Shown piece after piece: positions 35,468-43,296 of a stretch of 64,000 nucleotides of DNA. This DNA is from Thermogladius calderae 1633 (GTDB lineage Archaea; Thermoproteota; Thermoprotei_A; Sulfolobales; Desulfurococcaceae): NCBI RefSeq assembly GCF_000264495.1, contig NC_017954.1:1178001-1242000 (forward strand), written 5' to 3'. The notes below the pieces were generated by a model. That model made no database searches. It was not told the origin of the DNA and saw nothing but the letters and a program-made list of their open reading frames with translations. Made by a program: the position numbers and the translations under genes. Positions within the stretch are counted from its first letter, which is position 1, and each line of letters opens with the position of its first letter.

Positions 35468-36657
35468 TTCCTATCCACCCCGCTGAGCTGGGTGAAGGGC
35501 ACGGTCCTCCGTTCACCCGTCCTGAGATCCGTGACGACAGCCCTCTCCATACACGAGATACACGGGTCTAGACTCGCGAGTATGACGGGAAGGTCCGCTA
35601 TCGTGTAGCCCTCGTAGAGGAAGGCGGAGTTGATGATGTTGGTGAACGAGGGAGTCCTAATCTTGACCCTATAGGGGTTAGCCTTCCCATCACTCATTAC
35701 GTAGTAGGTGAGCTCCCCTCTCGGGGCCTCTACTCTAGTATAGGCCTCCCCGGGCGGGAACTTTCTCGGCAACTTTCTCTCGTCGGGGACAGGGCTGCCG
35801 TCTCTCGGGAGCTTACTCAGCGCGCCGAGGACTATCTCGGCCGATACCAGTGCCTCGTCCCACCGCACCATCATCCTAGCCCAGCTGTCGCCCTCACCCC
35901 GCACTACCACCTCCGGGGGTAGCTCGTCGTAGGCGTCGTACTTGTCGCTCACCCTCGCATCGATCCTCACGCCACTGGCCCTGGCAACAGGGCCTAGCAG
36001 CGTGTGCCTGACGGCGTCGACTCTCTTCAAGACGCCTACCTCCATTAGCCTCTTGGATATCGTGGTGTCCTCCTCGAACACCCTCTTGTAGTAAGACAGC
36101 CTCTCCCTCACTTGCTCAACGAGCTTGGATATCCTCCCGGCGTCCACGTCGCTCAGGTCTCTCCTGACCCCTCCTACCATCATGTAGTCGGCCATTACGC
36201 GCGCCCCCGTTAGGATCTCCTTGGCCTTCATGACCTTTTCCCTGTCCAACATGATGTTCATGAAGAGCGTGTCGAAGCCCACTACCTCGGCCATGACCGC
36301 GTTTATCAGCATGTGGCTGTGTATTCTCTCCAGCTCCATCGCCACGACCCTTAGATACTTTGCTCTCCTGTTAGGCTCTAGGCCGAGTATCTGCTCCAGG
36401 GCCCTCACGTACACGTCGGTGTGGACTGTGTTGCAGATCCCGCAGACTCTACCCACTATGAATATGTCCTTGTAGAACGTGTTCTGCTCGCAGAGCTTCT
36501 CGATCCCCCTGTGGTTGTACCCCGTGTTTACTTCGACCTTGACTACCGTCTCGCCGTCGACGTAGGCCTTCAAAAGGATGGGCTCGTGGAGCGCCGGGTG
36601 TTGCGGGCCCACAGGTACCTCAATGCTGACAGGTAGCTCTACGACCTTGTCCACCAT
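35437..36657 (-). CDS. mbhL: Group 4 [NiFe]-hydrogenase large subunit MbhL
   Basis: 406 residues; the catalytic subunit making H2. Both nickel-ligand pairs are present: GRVCGICNTVH near residue 69 and DPCISCMER near residue 366, so it is a real hydrogenase and not a ligand-poor Nuo or Mbs homologue. HRGIEKLCE carries the conserved Glu. After MER comes a tail of 34 residues (AVVTDL...FYLL, 35440-35541), the type that a HycI-like protease removes after the Arg. Such a protease is encoded at 1365-1832. The N-terminal PVGPQHPALHEP is the NuoD/MbhL opening. Starts 1 base after the mbhK stop. Confidence 0.96.
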   Translation of the reverse strand: MVDKVVELPVSIEVPVGPQHPALHEPILLKAYVDGETVVKVEVNTGYNHRGIEKLCEQNTFYKDIFIVGRVCGICNTVHTDVYVRALEQILGLEPNRRAKYLRVVAMELERIHSHMLINAVMAEVVGFDTLFMNIMLDREKVMKAKEILTGARVMADYMMVGGVRRDLSDVDAGRISKLVEQVRERLSYYKRVFEEDTTISKRLMEVGVLKRVDAVRHTLLGPVARASGVRIDARVSDKYDAYDELPPEVVVRGEGDSWARMMVRWDEALVSAEIVLGALSKLPRDGSPVPDERKLPRKFPPGEAYTRVEAPRGELTYYVMSDGKANPYRVKIRTPSFTNIINSAFLYEGYTIADLPVILASLDPCISCMERAVVTDLRTGERRTVPFTQLSGVDRKWRGRDFYLL

Positions 36658-36658
36658 T

Positions 36659-37075
36659 CTAACCCCTCCTCAACGGGTAGACACCTTTTTCGGCGACGTC
36701 GCTGGGGACGAAGAACCCCCTCCTGAGGTGGGGGTTGCCCCGGAACAAGACTCCAAGGAGGTCGTGAGTCTCCAGCTCCCCGCTCAGCGCCCCGGGGACG
36801 ATGTCCACGATACTGTCTACTACTGGGTTGTCCCGCGGAACCGATGTACGGAATACCACTGTCTCTTCCTCGGGTAGTAGGACGACGAAGTAGTCTACTC
36901 TGATCAAGCCCTCCTCCTTCAAATCCACGCCGACAATAGTCGAGACGTAAAACCCCTCCTGACCTCTCTCCCGGACCAAATCCAGGAATACATTCCTGAC
37001 TCTGGAAGGCTCTACGGTGAAAACTCTCCTGTTCGGTTTTACGAATCCTCCCGCTTGGGCTACAGTGGTCGTCAT
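36659..37075 (-). CDS. mbhK: Mbh subunit K (NuoC-like)
   Basis: 138 residues from ATG 37075. The soluble connecting protein of group 4 hydrogenases: VGVDLKEEGLIRVDYFVVLLPEE and SVPRDNPVVDSIVDIVPGAL, then HDLLGVLFRGNPHLRRGFF (GVLFRGNP near the C-terminus corresponds to the 'lfGi.F.gHP.lrrll' motif of NuoC; the His is replaced by Asn). The frame is open 31 codons further, but that would run through mbhJ and the shared promoter. First gene of the minus-strand mbh operon. Confidence 0.85.
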   Translation of the reverse strand: MTTTVAQAGGFVKPNRRVFTVEPSRVRNVFLDLVRERGQEGFYVSTIVGVDLKEEGLIRVDYFVVLLPEEETVVFRTSVPRDNPVVDSIVDIVPGALSGELETHDLLGVLFRGNPHLRRGFFVPSDVAEKGVYPLRRG

Positions 37076-37083
37076 AGGACTCT

Positions 37084-37632
37084 GTGAGTTTTTACTTCGA
37101 GACAAGGCTAATAAAACGAGTGTTAGTATGGGTAACCAAACACCTCGGTTTTTACACTGGTCGAGCACTCATAACTAGTGGGGCGTGCGGTAAGGTGAAG
37201 TGTAGATTCGTTAGGTACTCTCCCTGGTTAGTCCACTTTAATACCGGTGCTTGTAACGGTTGCGATATAGAGGTCTTGGCTGCGATCACGCCCTTGTACG
37301 ACCCGGAGAGGTTCGGGGTGAAGCTGGCCCCCTCCATAAGGCACGGGGACATACTCGTTGTGACAGGGGCCTTGACGAAGAAGAGTGCCGAGAGGCTCAA
37401 GAGGCTCTACGACCAGATGCCCTCGCCTAAGTTCGTTGTAGCCGTGGGCGCCTGCGCTGTTGACGGGGGGGTGTTCCAGAAGTCGTACAGCGTACTGAGG
37501 GGGGCTGACAAGGTAGTGCCCGTGGACATCTACGTACCAGGGTGCCCGCCTAGGCCCGAGGCCATACTAGACGCCATTGTAAAGCTCAGAGAGAAACTGG
37601 CTCAGCCACAGTCCTCAGAGACCAAACAGTAG
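37084..37632 (+). CDS. mbhJ: Group 4 hydrogenase small subunit MbhJ (NuoB-like)
   Basis: Carries the proximal [4Fe-4S] cluster: NTGACNGCDIEVLAA near residue 56, AVGACAVDGGVF near residue 121 and VPGCPPRPEAI near residue 155 give the four Cys ligands. Sequence from SPWLVHFNTG onward matches MbhJ closely. The gene is on the opposite strand to all other mbh genes, divergent from mbhK. Start is uncertain: GTG 37084 lies only 8 bases from the mbhK ATG; GTG 37120 or GTG 37195 are possible and all keep the cluster ligands. It ends 31 bases into the convergent hypF. Confidence 0.92.
   Translation: MSFYFETRLIKRVLVWVTKHLGFYTGRALITSGACGKVKCRFVRYSPWLVHFNTGACNGCDIEVLAAITPLYDPERFGVKLAPSIRHGDILVVTGALTKKSAERLKRLYDQMPSPKFVVAVGACAVDGGVFQKSYSVLRGADKVVPVDIYVPGCPPRPEAILDAIVKLREKLAQPQSSETKQ
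37109..37116. promoter_or_regulatory. Divergent AT-rich promoter between mbhK and mbhJ
   Basis: TAATAAAA on the plus strand, TTTTATTA on the minus strand, the only AT-rich core near the two divergent starts. It lies 34-41 bases before ATG 37075, a good TATA distance for mbhK. If it also serves mbhJ the transcript would start near 37138, which would need an mbhJ start downstream of that. Confidence 0.45.
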
Positions 37633-39911
37633 ACGACCTGCCCAAACGAGACCCCCTCGTCGTTCGGCGGTACTCTTGAGGGTAGCAGTAATTTGAGGCC
37701 CTCCTCCCTCACGACCCTCTCTAGGCCCCTCACTATAAACTCGTTAACGGCTGCACCCCCGGAAACTACGACCTCGCTTCCTACACCTAGCCCCCGCGTA
37801 GACCTGATTAGCAGCCTCCCGAGGTTCTCGCCTAGCGACTCCAGGAAGGTCCTCGCGATAACCGGCCTAGGCTCGTCTATCTTGTCCAGTACCCACTCGA
37901 CGTAGCTCCAGGTGTCCAGCCTGAACACGCCGTTCTCTTCGTATAACGTGACCTCGGGTGGGTCGGCGTACTCTCCCCTGAAGGCTTCTGCTTCTAGCCT
38001 TATAGCCGGCTCACCGTCGTAGGACCTCTCGCGGCACACGCCGAGTACCGCTGACACGACGTCGATCAGCCTACCCGTGCTCGAGGCAGGCCTGTACAAG
38101 CCCTTCTCGACGAGCCTGCGTACTAGTAGAAGCTCGCCGGACTCTTTCTCCCCGACGCCTATTCTCCGCAACACTCTTGCGAGCTCCTCCTCGCTGTACC
38201 CTCTCAACGTCATGAGGCCGGCGAATACCCTGAGTGGTCTCAGCGTGTCCATGTCTCCTGTGAGAGGGACGGGGCGTATGCTCGCGACTCTCTGGTAGGC
38301 CCCGCTCTCAGCGTCTACCACAATGACCTCTCCACCCCATATAGTGCCGTCGTCGCCCCAGCCTAAGCCGTCGATCGCGAGGCCCGCCACCCTCCCGTTG
38401 AGGCGGTGGTCTCCGACAACCGATAACACGTGTGATAGGTGGTGCTGTACACTGACTAATCTAGCACCTGTCTCCCTGGAGTACTCCCTTGCCAGCGCGG
38501 TGGACACGTAGCCGGGGTGTTTGTCTGAGACCACAACCATGTCTTCTCTGCTAATGCGGTAGGACGCGATGAGGAAATCTAGGTACTCTCTCAGCTCCGA
38601 GACGGTCTCGACCTCGTCTAAGTCCCCCACGTAGGGTGACACCACCACCTTGTCCTCGAACCCTACTGCTATGGTGTTGTTCAAGTCGCCGCCGAACGCT
38701 ACGACGTTATGCCTAAGTTTCTGTGGTAGCCTGGTCCACAGCGGTGCGTAGCCCCTACTCCTCCTCAACAGGACGTACCTCCCGTTTGTCTTCCTCACCA
38801 CGCTGTCGTCTACTCTGTGGACGATCTCCCGGTCGTGTACAAGGAAGTAGTCCGCTACGTTCTTTAGCTCCCTGAAGGCGCACTCCTCGTTCTTGCACAT
38901 GGGCTCCCCCGATAGGTTCCCGCTCGTCATGATCAAGAACTTGTCGCGTGTAGCCCTCAGTAGGAGGTAGTGGAGTGGGGTATAGGCGACGAATACCCCC
39001 TCGTGGCTCAGCCCCGGAGACACCAGGGGCGAGACGGGGGTGTCCTCTCTCTTGGGGAGCAGGAGGATGGGGGCTTGCGGCGAGTTTAGGAGCTCCTCGT
39101 CCTCCTCTGTGATGTAGACCAGTCTCCTCAGGACTACCGTGTCTATACCCATGACAGCGAACGGTTTACGGGGCCTACGCTTCCTAGCCCGAAGTACCGC
39201 CACTACGTCGTCGCTTGTTGCGAGGGCAGCGAGGTGGAAGCCCCCGACCCCCTTGACTGCGACTATCCCCCCTTCTTCGACAAGCTTCGCTGCTGTCTCT
39301 ATCGGGCTTTTCTCGTCGACGACCGAGCCGTTCCTGTCTAGCAGGAGCAGTCTAGGGCCGTCACGGGGACAGCTGATGCCCTGTGCGTGGTACCTCCTCA
39401 AGTTCTCCGGGTCTCTGTATTCTAGCGTGCACTCGCCGCACAGCTGGTACTTCCTCATGCTCGTGTTCTCCCTATCGTAGGGCACTCTGTAGATCATGGA
39501 GAACCTCGGGCCACACCAGGCGCAGGAGTTGAAGGGGTAGCCGTACCTCCTGTCCTCGGGGTTGAGCACCTCGAGTAGACAGTCGTGGCACATTGCCAGG
39601 TCTGGCGGTATGTTCGACCTCGCCTTGAAGTCGTAGCCGCTGGGCTTTATAGTGAACCCGCTGTAGCCCTCCGGCTCCACGTCCTCGACTCTCAGCTCCT
39701 CGATGAAGGCGGGCGGCGGTCTCTCGGAGACCAGCCTCTTGACGAACTCCTCGAGTACGCCCTCTTCCCCTTCGACCCAGATCTCGACCTCTGAGCCGCC
39801 GACATTCCTCACGTAGCCCGCGACCTTTAGCCTTCTCGCCAGCCTGTCTATGAAGGGCCTGAAGCCGACGCCTTGTACCAGGCCGACTACCACGATCTTC
39901 TTTGCGCGCAT
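37602..39911 (-). CDS. hypF: Carbamoyltransferase HypF
   Basis: About 769 residues; makes the carbamoyl group that HypE turns to the CN ligands of the NiFe site. Order: acylphosphatase domain (VVGLVQGVGFRPFIDRLA, residues 6-23), zinc fingers (CHDC...CAWC near 105-130; CGEC...CPRD near 155-185), YrdC domain (VKGVGGFHLAA and TSGNLSGEP) and Kae1-like domain (VQHHLSHVLSV, VSGGAAVNE). In the second finger the last Cys is replaced by Asp (CPRD instead of CPxC). Start ATG 39911 with GGAGGAGGG before it; TTG 39926 would overlap hypC. Confidence 0.95.
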   Translation of the reverse strand: MRAKKIVVVGLVQGVGFRPFIDRLARRLKVAGYVRNVGGSEVEIWVEGEEGVLEEFVKRLVSERPPPAFIEELRVEDVEPEGYSGFTIKPSGYDFKARSNIPPDLAMCHDCLLEVLNPEDRRYGYPFNSCAWCGPRFSMIYRVPYDRENTSMRKYQLCGECTLEYRDPENLRRYHAQGISCPRDGPRLLLLDRNGSVVDEKSPIETAAKLVEEGGIVAVKGVGGFHLAALATSDDVVAVLRARKRRPRKPFAVMGIDTVVLRRLVYITEEDEELLNSPQAPILLLPKREDTPVSPLVSPGLSHEGVFVAYTPLHYLLLRATRDKFLIMTSGNLSGEPMCKNEECAFRELKNVADYFLVHDREIVHRVDDSVVRKTNGRYVLLRRSRGYAPLWTRLPQKLRHNVVAFGGDLNNTIAVGFEDKVVVSPYVGDLDEVETVSELREYLDFLIASYRISREDMVVVSDKHPGYVSTALAREYSRETGARLVSVQHHLSHVLSVVGDHRLNGRVAGLAIDGLGWGDDGTIWGGEVIVVDAESGAYQRVASIRPVPLTGDMDTLRPLRVFAGLMTLRGYSEEELARVLRRIGVGEKESGELLLVRRLVEKGLYRPASSTGRLIDVVSAVLGVCRERSYDGEPAIRLEAEAFRGEYADPPEVTLYEENGVFRLDTWSYVEWVLDKIDEPRPVIARTFLESLGENLGRLLIRSTRGLGVGSEVVVSGGAAVNEFIVRGLERVVREEGLKLLLPSRVPPNDEGVSFGQVVYCLVSEDCG

Positions 39912-39922
39912 ACCCTCCTCCG

Positions 39923-40159
39923 TCAACTACCCAGCTCTCTCATTATGTCCCTGTAAAGCTCGAGTATGTCCTTCAGCTCTTCTTCCTCGATCTTCGATAT
40001 CGCGACGCCCGCGTGGACTATTACGTAGTCGCCCTTCTTGACGCCCTCGACTGCGAGGATCACCTCTTTGACTAGCCCCCCTATCCTCACCTTGGCCAGC
40101 GGGAGACCCCTCTCGGACTCGTAGATGTCGACTACCTCGGCTGGGTACCCCAGGCACAT
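39923..40159 (-). CDS. hypC: Hydrogenase assembly chaperone HypC
   Basis: 78 residues beginning MCLGYPAEVV, the invariant opening whose Cys2 must be at the mature N-terminus to bind the iron and the large subunit precursor. The open frame has six more codons to 40177, but initiation there would bury Cys2, so ATG 40159 is chosen. Typical HypC beta-barrel pattern GDYVIVHAGVAISKI near residue 45. Ends against hypF and starts 11 bases after the hypE stop. Confidence 0.93.
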   Translation of the reverse strand: MCLGYPAEVVDIYESERGLPLAKVRIGGLVKEVILAVEGVKKGDYVIVHAGVAISKIEEEELKDILELYRDIMRELGS

Positions 40160-40170
40160 CTGGCACCGCC

Positions 40171-41205
40171 TCAGCATATCCTCGGGAGGTTCAACGGGTT
40201 GGACGAAACTAAGACAAGCCCCCCGACCTCTGTACGGGCTACCACTCTGCCTTTGAGCTCCGGCATCTCGACGACCTCCCCCACGATCCTAGCGTCTCTC
40301 TCCCCGGCTCTAGCTAGCTCTCTTACCACCTCGTCGGCGACGGATGCGTCGACGCTTAAGACGGCTACACCCTCGGACGCGACGTTTAAGGGGTCGACAC
40401 CCATAGCCTCCAAGAACCCCCTAACCTCGTCCCTGACCGGCACCTCGCTCCTGTCGACTACAATGCTCACCTCTCTCCCGTAAACCCACTCGTTTAAGAC
40501 CCCCGCTAGTCCACCGCGGGTGGGGTCCCGCGCCGCGCTTATGTACGGCCTGTACTTCTGGATCACGGGGAGGACGGTCTTCACCAAGGGCCTACTATCG
40601 CTCTTCAGCCCCTTGTTCTCCTCTAGGAGGCCCAGCTGGGCTGCCAGTATCGTCGAGCCGTGCTCCGCGATGGGGCCTGTGACGATGACCTTGTCACCCA
40701 CCTTCGGGTAGTCGATTATAGGCTCGTAGCTCGAGACGCCAATGCCGAAACCGCTCACGACGATCTTGTCCACGCTCCCCCTGGGCATCACCTTGAAGTC
40801 GCCCCCGATCAACGCCACGTTGTTCTCCCTCAAGACCCTGAGCATGGACTCCACGACCCTGTCGAGTACGTCTAAGTCCAGCCCCTCTTCGACGACTATG
40901 TTGTCCATGAAGGCAACTGGAGTCGCCCCCATTACCACGAGGTCGTTCAAGACCCCGCTGGCCGCCAGGTGGCCGATGTCTCCTCCTGGGAAGAAGATCG
41001 GGTTCACTGTGTAGGAGTCGCTGGTGAACACCAAGTAACTGTCGCCGACCTTCACGTACGAGCCGTCGTCCATGACGTCTACTCCCCTACCGTTCATCGC
41101 TCTCCTCAACGCGTCGGGGACTCTCGCTACGATCAGCTTCGACACGACCTCGAACGTCTCTAGACCTCCCGCCCCGTGTAGTAGCTCGACCTTCCTCGAA
41201 TACAT
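40171..41205 (-). CDS. hypE: Hydrogenase maturation protein HypE
   Basis: 344 residues of the PurM fold. HGAGG near residue 10, DDGSYVKVGD with the ATP-site Asp, SDSYTVNPIFFPGGDIGHLAASG near residue 62, and RDPTRGGLAGVLNE near residue 225 are the family motifs. The C-terminus is PRIC, whose Cys carries the thiocarboxamide dehydrated to thiocyanate. Leads the hypE-hypC-hypF operon; a TATA-like GTTATAGATT lies on the minus strand at about 41249-41258. HypA, HypB and HypD are not in the window. Confidence 0.97.
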   Translation of the reverse strand: MYSRKVELLHGAGGLETFEVVSKLIVARVPDALRRAMNGRGVDVMDDGSYVKVGDSYLVFTSDSYTVNPIFFPGGDIGHLAASGVLNDLVVMGATPVAFMDNIVVEEGLDLDVLDRVVESMLRVLRENNVALIGGDFKVMPRGSVDKIVVSGFGIGVSSYEPIIDYPKVGDKVIVTGPIAEHGSTILAAQLGLLEENKGLKSDSRPLVKTVLPVIQKYRPYISAARDPTRGGLAGVLNEWVYGREVSIVVDRSEVPVRDEVRGFLEAMGVDPLNVASEGVAVLSVDASVADEVVRELARAGERDARIVGEVVEMPELKGRVVARTEVGGLVLVSSNPLNLPRIC

Positions 41206-41299
41206 GGAGTTAGCCCCGAGAGAGAAGACGTCGACCTTTATTCCATGTTAATCTATAACGTGGTCCGGGGGATTTAACAAATCATGTTACAAAAACGGC

Positions 41300-41596
41300 T
41301 CACTTTATCGATAGCTTCTTGAGGACGTTGTAGACCCTGGAAGGCCTGAGACCGAACTCCTTGGCTATCCGGTATATGGAGTAGCCCTCCAAGTAGAGTC
41401 TCTTTATCCTCTCGATCTCCTCCTCGGTGAGTTTCCGGTGAGACGACTTCCTGAGCTTCTCCCCCCTCTCCTTCAGAGCCTTGTACAGGGTCTTGGTAGA
41501 GATGTGCACCTCCTCGACTATCTTCTTGATCGGTGCGCCCTGCTTGTATAGCTCGATGGCCCTCTCTATCTTGTCGCCCACACTCAATTTTCCCAC
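41300..41596 (-). CDS. Small protein with two helix-turn-helix motifs
   Basis: 98 residues. Two repeats of a homeodomain/resolvase-like helix-turn-helix: residues 9-40 (ERAIELYKQGAPIKKIVEE, then HISTKTLYKALKER) and 57-95 (IERIKRLYLEGYSIYRIAKE, then GLRPSRVYNVLKKL). The duplication is clear from the matching 'ERIkrLYxxGxSixxIaxE' halves. Likely a DNA-binding regulator; lies 94 bases upstream of hypE on the same strand, so hydrogenase maturation genes are candidate targets. No wing or ligand domain. Start GTG 41596, GTG 41581 possible. Confidence 0.7.
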   Translation of the reverse strand: MGKLSVGDKIERAIELYKQGAPIKKIVEEVHISTKTLYKALKERGEKLRKSSHRKLTEEEIERIKRLYLEGYSIYRIAKEFGLRPSRVYNVLKKLSIK

Positions 41597-41665
41597 CGCG
41601 TTTTTTGTTTTCCACTAACCCTAATAAACTTAACTACGAGGTACTGGCGTAGACGAGGGTTGGTG

Positions 41666-42364
41666 TCATATCAATCTTATTACGCTGGGTAATTGCCTCA
41701 AGGAGGACACCACGGCCAACCCGAGCAGGTTTATAGAGAGAGTCAGCTTTAAGTCCCTCCTGATCAGGACTGCCTTCATACCCATGCTCATGGGCCCTCC
41801 AACGTCCTCTATAACGTTGTCGCCGACGTGCACTACTGACCCGGGCTCGACCCCTAGCTTCTCGAGAAGAGCTATGAAGAAGCCCCTGTCCGGTTTGTTG
41901 AAGCCCACCTCGTCCGAGAACACCCTAGCTTCGAGGAACTTGCCTAGACTTAGCCTCTCGAGCAGCCTCCACGTGTAGGAGCTAGGCCAGAACAGGACGT
42001 TGCCGGCCACGGCCAGTCTTAGACCCTCCTCGTAGAGGTCTTCAACTGTCTCGACTACGTCGTCGTAGACGATCCTATGAGGGTCGACTTCCTGGAAAGC
42101 CTTGTGGATTAACGAGTCAACCCCCGACGGGTCTACACCGATGTGCTTGGCGAGTATTGCCTGGCCCGTTTTAACGGTCTCGTTGCCCGGGATAAGGGAT
42201 GATCGCCTCACCTTACGGGCCTCCTCGTGGGCCTTGAGAACCCTACTGTAGACGGTCTCGAAGGGGGCTCCCAGCGCCTCGGCTATAACGCGGCTGGCTT
42301 CTTGAAGCGTCTTGTCCAGGTCTAGGAGAGTCCCCCACACGTCGAAGGACACGGACTCGACCAC
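41666..42364 (-). CDS. HAD-superfamily hydrolase
   Basis: 232 residues of the haloacid-dehalogenase-like subfamily. Motif I SFDVWGTLLDLD (residues 6-17), motif II VAGNVLFWPSS near residue 120, motif III Lys in GFNKPDRGFF near residue 155, motif IV HVGDNVIEDVGGPMSMGMKAVLI near residue 178. Phosphatase of unknown substrate. Starts at GTG 42364, two bases after the moaB stop. Confidence 0.85.
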   Translation of the reverse strand: MVESVSFDVWGTLLDLDKTLQEASRVIAEALGAPFETVYSRVLKAHEEARKVRRSSLIPGNETVKTGQAILAKHIGVDPSGVDSLIHKAFQEVDPHRIVYDDVVETVEDLYEEGLRLAVAGNVLFWPSSYTWRLLERLSLGKFLEARVFSDEVGFNKPDRGFFIALLEKLGVEPGSVVHVGDNVIEDVGGPMSMGMKAVLIRRDLKLTLSINLLGLAVVSSLRQLPSVIRLI

Positions 42365-42366
42365 TG

Positions 42367-42846
42367 CTACCCCACCCGGTGCGCGCCCGTTATTCTCGAA
42401 GACTCCTCCAGTAAGTGGTGAGCTATCTCTAGTAGAATACTTAAACCTACCTCGACTCCGTCAGCGCTACCGGGCAACACTGCCATTACCCTCCCGTCGA
42501 ACGTCTCGTAGAGGCCGGCCCTGGACAACAGGGCTCTCAGCCCCACTCTGTTAATCGACCTCCTCCTGAACTCCTCGCCGAAGCCAGGGAACTCCCTCCA
42601 GGCAATAGACTCCACGACGTCGACAGAGACGTCTCTTGGGCTTGGTCCGGTGCCTCCAACGACTACCACGAGCCTGGCGTCGTGCTCCCTCAGACTCCTT
42701 ATTATTTCGGCCGGCTTATTCGGTGAGACCACTTTCACGACCTCGAAACCCCTCTCCCTCAACATCCTCACCGCGAGCTCGCCACTCGTGTCTTCCCCTC
42801 TACCCTCGTAGACCGTGTCGCTCACGACTAGGACGAGTGCCTTCAA
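42367..42846 (-). CDS. moaB: Molybdenum cofactor biosynthesis protein MoaB/MogA family
   Basis: 159 residues. Adenylates molybdopterin before metal insertion. LVVSDTVYEGRGEDTSGE at residues 6-23, VVVGGTGPSPRDVSVD near residue 60 (the cofactor loop) and FGEEFRRRS near residue 90 are the family motifs, and VLPGSADGVEVGL near residue 123 is the second glycine-rich loop. It supplies the substrate of MoeA (19977-21209). Confidence 0.93.
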   Translation of the reverse strand: MKALVLVVSDTVYEGRGEDTSGELAVRMLRERGFEVVKVVSPNKPAEIIRSLREHDARLVVVVGGTGPSPRDVSVDVVESIAWREFPGFGEEFRRRSINRVGLRALLSRAGLYETFDGRVMAVLPGSADGVEVGLSILLEIAHHLLEESSRITGAHRVG

Positions 42847-42906
42847 ATCCCGGCCACCACGTGTTCTTAAGAACTACCCCGTGTTATATTAACTGCACCC
42901 GAGCTG

Positions 42907-43296
42907 GTGCCCTTGGCGAGGATACCACTCCTAGTGTACGAACGCGGGATATTCAGAGAGGCACACCTGGAAGACCTGAGAGAGGCCGTTTACATGCTAG
43001 TGTCCACCATACCGGTGGGGAAGGTCGCAACTTACAAGTGCATCGCAAACATTCTCGGCGTCAGCCCCCGGCTGGTGGCCCTCGTCCTAAAGGAGAACAA
43101 GCAGCCGATTGTAGTCCCCTGCCACCGTGTGGTGATGTCTAGTCTCAGAGTAGGCGGCTACAGTATGGGGGGGAGTAGAGTCAAGGAGAGGCTCCTGTCC
43201 ATAGAGGGCGTCACAGTAAGGGCTGGCGGGGTCTCCGAGAGCAGCGTCTTAGACGAGTGTAGAGTCGGGAGTACTAAGGGGAGGCGAAAATCTTGA
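42907..43296 (+). CDS. ogt: O6-alkylguanine-DNA alkyltransferase
   Basis: 129 residues. The acceptor Cys is in VVPCHRVVMS near residue 63, with PVGKVATYKCIANILGVSPRLVALVL (residues 36-62; the recognition helix and Arg finger) before it and GGYSMGG after. The protein lacks the usual N-terminal ribonuclease-like domain of 150-175-residue members; only about 25 residues precede the catalytic domain. It therefore resembles the short alkyltransferase-like arrangement but keeps the Cys. Overlaps the convergent amylase gene by 23 bases. Confidence 0.88.
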   Translation: MPLARIPLLVYERGIFREAHLEDLREAVYMLVSTIPVGKVATYKCIANILGVSPRLVALVLKENKQPIVVPCHRVVMSSLRVGGYSMGGSRVKERLLSIEGVTVRAGGVSESSVLDECRVGSTKGRRKS

